DNA of 64,000 nt. Source: Chloroflexota bacterium. Lineage in GTDB: Bacteria > Chloroflexota > Limnocylindria > Limnocylindrales > CSP1-4. Positions within the stretch are counted from its first letter, which is position 1. Every line of letters begins with the position of its first letter. A program made the translations under genes and the position numbers. The notes under the pieces are model-generated. The model did not search any database. It was not told the DNA's origin and was given only the letters and a program-made list of their open reading frames with translations. Below are positions 44,688-51,137 of this stretch, in pieces. The DNA lies in the NCBI GenBank assembly GCA_019637815.1, contig JAHBUZ010000009.1, positions 1 through 64,000 of the forward strand, read 5' to 3'.

Positions 44688-44755
44688 GGCGCCTGCTCAG
44701 GCGCCTGCCGGTCGTCGAGCGCGTGCTCCGATCAGCGCCCGACGTCCGACCGCGG

Positions 44756-44800
44756 AATCACCATCCGAATCACCACATCTGGTGATGCGCGCTCACCACA
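44756..44800. promoter_or_regulatory. ATCACCA repeat array, likely operator of the LuxR regulator
   Basis: AATCACCA occurs at 44756-44763 and 44768-44775 (12-base spacing). The inverted TGGTGAT at 44780-44786 makes a perfect 7-bp dyad with the second copy (spacer CATC), and CTCACCA follows at 44792-44798. It lies in the 197-base gap between the regulator and the five-gene operon. Confidence 0.6.
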
Positions 44801-44884
44801 TCCGCTCCGACCGTGTGGTCCACGAGCTTCCGACCGGATCGAGATCGACCGGGAGCCCGAGCCACGACCCGCACGAGGAGCGCC

Positions 44885-45175
44885 ATGACACGACCACGGA
44901 CCGCCAGCGGCGGTGGCCCGGCTGCCGACCGTTACGCGATCAGGCTCCGCGGCTCGCTCGCCCCGCGATGGGCGGCGTGGTTCGACGGCCTGGTCGTGAC
45001 CGCTCTCGGCGACGGGACGACCCTCATCGAGGGACCCATCCCGGACCAGGCAGCCCTGCACGGGGTGCTCCAGCGCATCCGTGACCTGGGCCTGCCACTG
45101 GTCTCGGTGACCCGGATCGATGGGGATGGACCCAGTCACACGTCCCCGGACGCGCCGACGCGCGCCGACCCATGA
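44885..45175 (+). CDS. Small cytoplasmic protein, first gene of a LuxR-linked operon
   Basis: A 96-residue protein with an alpha/beta core (YAIRLRGSLAPRWAAWFDGLVVTAL, TTLIEGPIPDQAALHGVLQRIRDLGLPLVSVTRID). Such genes commonly precede DUF4386 genes behind MalT-type regulators. AGGAG precedes the ATG. Function unknown; the final IRDLGLPLVSV stretch resembles an ACT-like or BON-like small sheet. Confidence 0.7.
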   Translation: MTRPRTASGGGPAADRYAIRLRGSLAPRWAAWFDGLVVTALGDGTTLIEGPIPDQAALHGVLQRIRDLGLPLVSVTRIDGDGPSHTSPDAPTRADP

Positions 45176-45189
45176 CCAGGAGGATCCAC

Positions 45190-45960
45190 ATGACCACGAC
45201 ATCGATGCGCAGGTCCGCCCTCGCGGCGGGCATCCTCTATCTCATCACCTTCGTCAGCTCCATCCCGGCCGTCCTGCTGCTCGACCCCGCGGTGACCGAC
45301 CCGGGCTTCATCCTCGGAACGGGCGCCGACGGCCAGGTGCGGCTCGGCGCCCTGCTGGACATCGTCAACGCCCTCGCCTGCATCGGCACCGCGGTCGCGC
45401 TCTACTCCGTCGTCAAGCGCCAGCACGAGGGCTTCGCCCTGGGATTCGTGACCACGCGCATCCTGGAGGCGGCGGTCCTCATGATCGGCACCGTGACCAT
45501 CCTGGCGCTCGTGACGCTCCGGGAGTCCGCCGCCACCGCGACCGACGCGTCGTCCTTCCTGGCCGCCGGGGCGTCGCTGGTGGCCGTGCGTGACTGGTCG
45601 TTCGTGCTGGGGACCGGCGTCCCCGCCCTCAATGCCCTGCTGCTTGGCGGGCTGATGTACCGCTCGCGACTCGTGCCGCGCGCGATCCCGCTGCTGGGGT
45701 TGATCGGGGCGCCCGTGTTCGGGTCCTGGGTCGTCGGCTATGTCCTGGGCATGACCGAGGACGGCACGGCCTGGCATGCCATCGGCGTCGCGCCGATCTT
45801 CATCTGGGAGCTGTCACTGGGTCTGTGGATGACCATCAAGGGCTTCCGCCGAGAGGCGCCGCTCATGGTCGAGGTGGCCGCGCGGTCCACCGGTCACGAC
45901 GGTCTGGCCGCGGTCGCTCGCCCACAGACTGCCGTCACGACTCCCGGCGGTGCCGCGTGA
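45190..45960 (+). CDS. DUF4386-family membrane protein
   Basis: A 256-residue protein with about six membrane helices (AAGILYLITFVSSIPAVLLL first). It matches the DUF4386 family in length and opening motif. The function is not known; related genes cluster with LuxR regulators. ATG 45190 is preferred over 45172 because AGGAGG lies 7 bases upstream. The stop overlaps the next gene (GTGA). Confidence 0.82.
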   Translation: MTTTSMRRSALAAGILYLITFVSSIPAVLLLDPAVTDPGFILGTGADGQVRLGALLDIVNALACIGTAVALYSVVKRQHEGFALGFVTTRILEAAVLMIGTVTILALVTLRESAATATDASSFLAAGASLVAVRDWSFVLGTGVPALNALLLGGLMYRSRLVPRAIPLLGLIGAPVFGSWVVGYVLGMTEDGTAWHAIGVAPIFIWELSLGLWMTIKGFRREAPLMVEVAARSTGHDGLAAVARPQTAVTTPGGAA

Positions 45961-46451
45961 CCGCCGCATCGGATCCCGCGACCTCGCTGCCCCCGCGGGT
46001 GCTGGTCCGGACGTTCTGGTCCCTGCACCGAGCCGCGGTCCGGATGACCGGAGGTCACTTCGGTCTCACGAGCCCTCGAGCCGGCGCCCGGTTCGGGATG
46101 CTGCGCCTGGTGACCACGGGCCGGCGCTCCGGCCGGCGACGCGAGGCCATCATCGGCTACTCCGAGGACGGACGGGACCTGGTCACGCTCGCCATGAACG
46201 GCTGGGGCCATGCCGACCCGGCGTGGTGGCTCAACCTCCAGGCGCACCCGGACGCGATGGTGGAGCTGCCCGACGGCCCTCGAGCCGTGCGTGCCAGGGT
46301 GGCGGTCGGTGCCGAGCGTGATCGCCTCCTGACCACCCTGGCCGACTACCCCGGATGGGGGAGCGACATCGACGCGCTCGTCCGACACCGCTCGCATCCC
46401 ACCGCGGTGGTCGTCCTCGAGCCCCGGGATGTCGTCGAGGTCGGGTCATGA
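45957..46451 (+). CDS. Deazaflavin-dependent nitroreductase family protein (Ddn-like)
   Basis: A 164-residue split-barrel protein of the F420-dependent Ddn/DUF385 group. The signature LRLVTTGRRSGRRREAIIGY binds the F420 tail, followed by WWLNLQAHPDAMVEL and VAVGAERDRLL. It probably reduces quinones or other acceptors with F420H2. GTG start overlaps the DUF4386 stop by 4 bases, and its own stop overlaps the next ATG. Confidence 0.88.
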   Translation: MTAASDPATSLPPRVLVRTFWSLHRAAVRMTGGHFGLTSPRAGARFGMLRLVTTGRRSGRRREAIIGYSEDGRDLVTLAMNGWGHADPAWWLNLQAHPDAMVELPDGPRAVRARVAVGAERDRLLTTLADYPGWGSDIDALVRHRSHPTAVVVLEPRDVVEVGS

Positions 46452-46960
46452 CGGATATGACCACGTCATGGTCGGGCGGCGCGCGACGCGCCGGCCCGAC
46501 CGCGTCCAGCCGCAGGGACCGCTGGCTGCGGCGTCGAACGATGTGGCTCGTGCCCGGTCTCGCCATCGGGCTGTTCGCGGGGGTCCAGGCCGAGCACCTC
46601 GCCGTGGGTCTCGTGCCGCTGCTGCTGTTCGGGATCGCGCCACATCTCAGCGTGCTGCTCGGCTGGGGTCAGCCACACGCTCCGGGTCAGCTGCCCGCGC
46701 GAGCACGTCGGCCATTCGCGCTCCTGCATCATCCGCTGCCCTCGGTCGTCCTCATCGCGCTCGGCGTGTCGGGCGCGCTGGCACCGTTCTGGCTCGTGGG
46801 GGGCATGGCGTGGCTCGGTCACATCGTCGTGGACTGGGGCCTGGGCGATGGGAAACGCGACGCCGATGGTTATCGCACGAGCCCCTTGGCGCGACTGGGA
46901 CGGCTGCTCGATGGTCGATCGCCCATCAGGCGCACCGGGTCGACCGGGCTCGACCGATGA
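46448..46960 (+). CDS. Membrane protein of unknown function (DUF4260-like pattern)
   Basis: A 170-residue protein with three or four membrane helices and a conserved-looking polar set: QAEHLAVG, APHLSVLLG, LLHHPLPS, LGHIVVDWGLGDG. The His/Asp arrangement resembles DUF4260 proteins but the match is weak. Overlaps both neighbours by 4 bases. Confidence 0.65.
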   Translation: MTDMTTSWSGGARRAGPTASSRRDRWLRRRTMWLVPGLAIGLFAGVQAEHLAVGLVPLLLFGIAPHLSVLLGWGQPHAPGQLPARARRPFALLHHPLPSVVLIALGVSGALAPFWLVGGMAWLGHIVVDWGLGDGKRDADGYRTSPLARLGRLLDGRSPIRRTGSTGLDR

Positions 46961-47457
46961 CGCCCGACGTCGTGGACACCCTGGTCCGGGTCGCGGTGAT
47001 GGGCCTCGGCGCGGCGATGCTGATGGACGTCTGGGCGTTCGTCCTCCGGCGCGGGTTCGGGGTCCCCACCCTCGACTACGCGCTCCTGGGTCGCTGGGTG
47101 GGCCATCTGCCCGCCGGTCGGTTCACCCATGAGCGGATCGCGGCGTCGGCGCCGGTGCGCAGCGAGCGCCAGCTGGGCTGGTGCGTCCACTACGCCATCG
47201 GGATCGTGTTCGCGGCCGTCCTGGTGGCCATCGTGGGCCCGGCGTGGCTCCACGACCCGACGCCCTGGCCGGCCATGGCGGTCGGCCTCGGCACGGTCGT
47301 GGCGCCGTGGTTCGTGATGCAGCCCGCCATGGGGGCCGGCTTCGCCGGCTCTCGTTCCGCCGATCCACGTGCCACGCGGCTCCGCAACCTGGGGACCCAC
47401 GCGGTGTACGGCATCGGTCTCTACGTGACGGCCGCTGCGATGTCCACGACCACGTGA
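46957..47457 (+). CDS. DUF2938-like membrane protein
   Basis: A 166-residue protein with four membrane helices. MLMDVWAFVLRR, LLGRWVGHL and the closing GFAGSRSADPRATRLRNLGTHAVYGIGLYVTA match what I recall of DUF2938 (the GFAAS-P-R-H-GLYL pattern). Function unknown. Last gene of the five-gene operon. Confidence 0.78.
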   Translation: MTPDVVDTLVRVAVMGLGAAMLMDVWAFVLRRGFGVPTLDYALLGRWVGHLPAGRFTHERIAASAPVRSERQLGWCVHYAIGIVFAAVLVAIVGPAWLHDPTPWPAMAVGLGTVVAPWFVMQPAMGAGFAGSRSADPRATRLRNLGTHAVYGIGLYVTAAAMSTTT

Positions 47458-47672
47458 GTCACCTTGGATGGCTCACGAGATCGCGTCTCGTTCGCGCCGA
47501 TCGAGATGGCACGGCTATGCAGCATCCTCGCGCCATCATGGCCGCCTCGCGGCTGCTACAGGGTCGTAGTCTGTACGTTCTGTGGGTCCGCGAGCAGCCC
47601 CTTGGAGGCGCGTCGGTGCCACGGCTTGGTCGTTGTGGTGCTTGACCCTGAGAGAGATCGGAGACGCGCGTC

Positions 47673-48602
47673 ATGGAAGATGGACCAGGGCCAACGGACG
47701 AGGAAGTCGTGGAGATCGGAGCGAGCATCCCGTACGATCCTGACGGGAAGTTCTCGTGGAGCGACGGCGACATCGAGCTGCTACCGCGCGAGGCCGACGA
47801 CTGGGACCTCACGTATGAGGACAACGGCGCCACGATCCTCGTACAGGACATGAACGGCCTCATGCAGCACTTCATGCAGAACGGCCATCACGAGCTCCAG
47901 TACGACCTCGACCTCCTGTGGGAGTCGCCGAAGGCGAAGGACATGCCTGTCGGACTCGTCCACGAGCTCCTCTCGGCTGGCGTCGTGTCAGGCCTGCCGG
48001 CCGAAGCGCTCCCGACATTCGAAGCGCTGTTCCGCAGCGACGATCTGCCGCGCGACAACTTCCGGTCGCGCCTCTTCGGCATGTTCAGTGAGGACATCGT
48101 CCGGATCTGGGCATCGAACGAACGTGCGCCGTATCGCTACCTCGGCCGGCCCACCTTGGGGACACCACCGACTCGTTTTACGCTCGACTTCCTGCTCCAG
48201 AGAGGACCCGACGGCCCAAGCTTCGTGTGTGAGCAGAAGGCCGAGCTCGCCTTCGAGGGTCATCGGTACCTCCGTCTCACGCGATCCGAGCGACCGCCCG
48301 ACCAGATCGCGCATCACCTGGGCGGGGCGGCGTTCCGGTGGTTCCTGGACATGGCGCGAGACCCCACGAGCCACGAGGTGCGAGTCGACGCCAAGCCCGT
48401 ACAGGTCCATGGTGCGATCCTGGTGTGGGGTGCGGTGACACCTGAGGGGCGGACCTGGGCGATGGAGACCTATGGGTTCTCTGACGTCCTCGCGCTCGAG
48501 GACATGCTTCGCGACCTGCACGACTGGCAGGACCCCACATGGCGCCGACGGGTCGAGCTGCTGAGGACGTGGTCGGACGGACTGTTCGCCGGCCTCCTCT
48601 GA
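47673..48602 (+). CDS. PD-(D/E)XK nuclease-like protein of unknown role
   Basis: A 309-residue soluble acidic protein I cannot assign. In the middle (about 165-190), RFTLDFLLQ...FVCEQKAE has the D then E-x-K spacing of a restriction-endonuclease fold. A helix-rich N-terminal half precedes it. Its codon use is less extreme than that of its neighbours (for example lower G/C at third positions in the first 100 codons), which hints at transfer. It stands alone before the AbiE pair. The 215-base gap upstream shows nothing definite. Confidence 0.6.
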   Translation: MEDGPGPTDEEVVEIGASIPYDPDGKFSWSDGDIELLPREADDWDLTYEDNGATILVQDMNGLMQHFMQNGHHELQYDLDLLWESPKAKDMPVGLVHELLSAGVVSGLPAEALPTFEALFRSDDLPRDNFRSRLFGMFSEDIVRIWASNERAPYRYLGRPTLGTPPTRFTLDFLLQRGPDGPSFVCEQKAELAFEGHRYLRLTRSERPPDQIAHHLGGAAFRWFLDMARDPTSHEVRVDAKPVQVHGAILVWGAVTPEGRTWAMETYGFSDVLALEDMLRDLHDWQDPTWRRRVELLRTWSDGLFAGLL

Positions 48603-48626
48603 GTCTGCGAACGCATGCGTGTCGAC

Positions 48627-49535
48627 CTAGTCCGGAGCACCGATGTCGGCGATGAGCTCGTTCGTCCAGTCGATGGCGGCGTCCAGGTCGGTCAGGACGC
48701 CGTCGACCCCTTCGATCGCAGCCGTGTAGATCGTCTCCCAGCCGTCCTGGCGGATCACCGTGACCGGCCAGGCGGTCCGGCGGTAGCGGAACGTGTCATC
48801 GATCGCGGGAAGGAGCAGCGCACGCCGTTCCCGGCGCGGCGTGTCGGCGAGCAACACCTGGAGGTCGACGAGGTCATGCGCGCGCTCGTTGGGTCGTGTG
48901 AGGTCCGTGCAGGCATGCAGTTTCTGGGCGACCTGGAAGTCGACCGGAAATACCCGCACCGGCTGTGGGTCTGGTAGACCGAGCGACCGGAAGAGGCCGG
49001 TGAAGCCGTCGTCGAGGAGGAGAGTGGCACCTTGGACTCCCCCGACCTCGTCACGACCCACCTCGACCGCGATGGTCGTCCAGGGCTTGATGTCCCGCCC
49101 GTAGGAAAGCGCGGCCCGGTACCGTCGGATCACGTACTCGTCCCGGACGTGATCCGGGCGGAAGTCATCCGCCTCTCCGAGGACCGCGGTGAATGGCCCC
49201 CAGCCCCTGGTGAAGGCATCGTCGAGCACCGCCTTGGACCTGTCGGCAGTGACATCGTTGGGGACCGTCAGGTCCATGTCGATGGTCGCCCGAGTCGCAA
49301 CGCCGAACCGGAGCCGGAGGCCGCCTCCGCCCTTGACGGCCACGTCCAGGTCGGTCGGGAGCATCTGGCCAAGCACGACGGTGGCAACGGCAAGCTCCAG
49401 CCGCCGAGCGCCGCGAGAGTCCCGGTCGCGCAGCGCAGCGATCCGATCCTTGAGGCTCGCTCCATGCCGGGGAGGGTCGCGACGAACGTCCGCAGCGATT
49501 CGCTTCGTCGCGTCCGGGTCGGATCGGTCAGCCAT
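48627..49535 (-). CDS. AbiEii/AbiGii-family nucleotidyltransferase toxin
   Basis: A 302-residue toxin of the type IV AbiE system. KGGGGLRLRFG (68-78) and TIDMDLT (D86, D88) form the nucleotidyltransferase core. The later KLHACTDLTRPNERAHDLVDL carries the conserved Lys and Asp. AbiEii-type enzymes block growth, some by modifying tRNA, during phage infection. Its start overlaps the antitoxin gene by 8 bases. Confidence 0.92.
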   Translation of the reverse strand: MADRSDPDATKRIAADVRRDPPRHGASLKDRIAALRDRDSRGARRLELAVATVVLGQMLPTDLDVAVKGGGGLRLRFGVATRATIDMDLTVPNDVTADRSKAVLDDAFTRGWGPFTAVLGEADDFRPDHVRDEYVIRRYRAALSYGRDIKPWTTIAVEVGRDEVGGVQGATLLLDDGFTGLFRSLGLPDPQPVRVFPVDFQVAQKLHACTDLTRPNERAHDLVDLQVLLADTPRRERRALLLPAIDDTFRYRRTAWPVTVIRQDGWETIYTAAIEGVDGVLTDLDAAIDWTNELIADIGAPD

Positions 49536-50088
49536 GTCCCAGCTCCCCGATCACGCGTTCCATCTCGCTGATTCCGAGCAGACCGCGACGGTTCGCCTCT
49601 CGCGCCGCATCCACGAGACGCTCGGTCATCACCATGCCCCGCGAATCCAGGATCGCTCGTGCCGGCGTCACGATCGGGATGTCGTCGTAGGTCGTGATGT
49701 CGTCGAGGGAGTGGTCGTCCGTGGTCACTTGGATCGTCTCGGGAAGGGCGCGGCGCACGCGCCGCCGCGTTCCCACGTGGATCACAGCCTTCGACACATA
49801 CCCGAGCTCCAGCAGGTCCAGCACCGAGACATCGACCAGGTAGGATCCGGGGCCTACGAGCAGGATCGCCTCCATGAAGTCGGCGCCACGGTCCCACCGG
49901 GCGTCCGCGAAGCGGTAGACGCCATAGCCGGCGTTGCGCAGGAACCCTCGATGTGCGAGTTGCGGGAGGACGTAGCGTTCGAGCCCGAGCGCTTGGGCAT
50001 CGCGGGTCGTGACGTACCCATGCTGCTCGTCGGCGATCTCGCGCAGCCTGGCTCGTGGCGTTGCGGCGGGCGTAGTCGGGCCGTCCAT
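49528..50088 (-). CDS. AbiEi-family antitoxin/repressor
   Basis: A 186-residue protein with an N-terminal winged helix (ADEQHGYVTTRDAQALGLERYVLPQLAHRGFLRNAGYGVYRF) and the C-terminal AbiEi domain. It neutralises AbiEii indirectly and represses its own operon. ATG 50088 is chosen because TATCAT ends 7 bases upstream; ATG 50097 lies inside that -10 and inside the operator arm. Confidence 0.9.
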   Translation of the reverse strand: MDGPTTPAATPRARLREIADEQHGYVTTRDAQALGLERYVLPQLAHRGFLRNAGYGVYRFADARWDRGADFMEAILLVGPGSYLVDVSVLDLLELGYVSKAVIHVGTRRRVRRALPETIQVTTDDHSLDDITTYDDIPIVTPARAILDSRGMVMTERLVDAAREANRRGLLGISEMERVIGELGHG

Positions 50089-50089
50089 G

Positions 50090-50123
50090 GCCAACATGAT
50101 AGCGGAAAGACTATCATGTTGGC
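50090..50123 (-). promoter_or_regulatory. AbiE operator: 13-bp perfect palindrome over the promoter
   Basis: GCCAACATGATAG (50090-50102) and CTATCATGTTGGC (50111-50123) are exact inverted repeats with an 8-base spacer. The minus-strand -10 (TATCAT, 50101-50096) lies within the proximal arm and the presumptive -35 region falls on the distal arm, so AbiEi binding would cover the whole promoter. Confidence 0.85.
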
Positions 50124-50273
50124 TACCATCATCGAAGGGTCCGAGCTGCGGGCGATCTACTCAATACACTGAGATATCGTGCTCAACGTGCTGAGTTGGG
50201 TGCTTGCCACGGGCCATGGTGCCTGTTTGACCTCCCGGAGTGACTGCGCGACAGTGGACTGTGGCGGTGGCAG

Positions 50274-50455
50274 GTGGCGCAGCAACGACCCTCAGGCACC
50301 GCGCTCGTCGAGAAGGACCCGAACGTCCTTGGCGGCCTCCCGGTGTTCGCCGGGACGCGTGTCCCCCGTGCGTGCGCACTTCCAGCACCTCGAGGCAGGC
50401 GACTCGATGGAGATGTCGTGGCAGAGTCGAATGGGCCGCAGCGGGATGCGGGGTG
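50274..50455 (+). pseudogene. DUF433 antitoxin relic, frameshifted
   Basis: One frame reads VEKDPNVLGGLPVFAGTRVP, the hallmark of DUF433. The continuation VRAHFQHLEAGDS is in another frame. Removing one C from the run of five at about 50362-50366 joins them exactly. Beyond GDS the similarity fades. No DUF5615/PIN-type toxin partner remains. The rest of the 398-base gap (50124-50521) shows nothing. Confidence 0.75.
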
Positions 50456-50521
50456 CTCGACACTGGGCGTGGTGCTGGCTCTCGCTGACGTCAGGTCGCG
50501 TCCATCAGGCGAACGTGCGGA

Positions 50522-50893
50522 TCAGTGGCCCACCTCGGTCATCACGATCACCCGCGTGATGTCTGCGCGGCCCGAACGTCGACCCTGTGCGGCGATCTCC
50601 GCCGGGTCCTGCGACGATCGCACGACCCGGTGGTCACCGACGTACTCCCACGCCTTGCTGCCCCGCTTCAGGAAGACCGGCACCGCTCCGCCTTGGGCGA
50701 CGAGTCGGGTTGCGTCCCGCTCCCTGCCCGGCCCGATACCCGGCAGGATCACCGTGGGAGCATCAGGGTTCTTGCGTGGCTCCAGGCACGCGGCCACGAT
50801 CTCGCCACCCCTGGACGGGAGATAGCTCTGCAGGTCGCCCCCAACCTCGCGATGGATCTCCTGCCGTGTATATCGCGAACCGAGATCGAACAT
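50522..50893 (-). CDS. Small protein resembling the head domain of McrA/HNH-type endonucleases
   Basis: A 123-residue protein (FDLGSRYTRQEIHREVGGDLQ, YLPSRGGEIVAACL, NPDAPTVILPG, VPVFLKRGSKAWEYVGDHRV). The pattern recalls the N-terminal domain found before HNH motifs in ScoMcrA-like proteins and in stand-alone proteins; no HNH motif is present. GAGGT lies 8 bases before ATG 50893. An upstream extension to 51040 has no support. Confidence 0.6.
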   Translation of the reverse strand: MFDLGSRYTRQEIHREVGGDLQSYLPSRGGEIVAACLEPRKNPDAPTVILPGIGPGRERDATRLVAQGGAVPVFLKRGSKAWEYVGDHRVVRSSQDPAEIAAQGRRSGRADITRVIVMTEVGH

Positions 50894-51022
50894 CTCGTGG
50901 ACCTCACCACTTCGTGTGTCGCTGGCGAGCATGCCGCCCACGCACGCGCCGATGCAGTCACCCGATGGTCCCGTCGGGCCTCGATCACGACCAGACGATC
51001 GCTCGATGACGGGCCCACCGTG

Positions 51023-51130
51023 TGTCAAGACCCTTGTCAAGCCCCTCGGTCCACGCTTGATCGGGGCTTGTCAAGACCTTGTCAAGGGGGTAGACTGACG
51101 TTCAGACGCCTTGTCAAGACTTGACAAGGC
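51023..51130 (+). promoter_or_regulatory. TTGTCAAG box array with promoter and hairpin upstream of dnaG
   Basis: TGTCAAG begins at 51023, 51035, 51069, 51080 and 51112; the last is followed by an inverted copy. Together they give a perfect 11-bp palindrome, GCCTTGTCAAG and CTTGACAAGGC (51108-51130, one-base centre). TTGTCA at 51068-51073 and TAGACT at 51091-51096, spaced 17, make a good promoter, so one box is itself the -35 and the palindrome lies at the start of the transcript. Confidence 0.75.
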
Positions 51131-51137
51131 CCTCCGT

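Noticed and set aside
50894..51040. N-terminal extension of the McrA-head-like protein
   Set aside because: The extra 49 residues are unlike the domain and the internal ATG at 50893 has a ribosome site.
51120..51130. Phage or plasmid replication iterons
   Set aside because: The boxes lie at a chromosomal dnaG-rpoD promoter and supply its -35; no replication initiator gene or AT-rich unwinding region is present.
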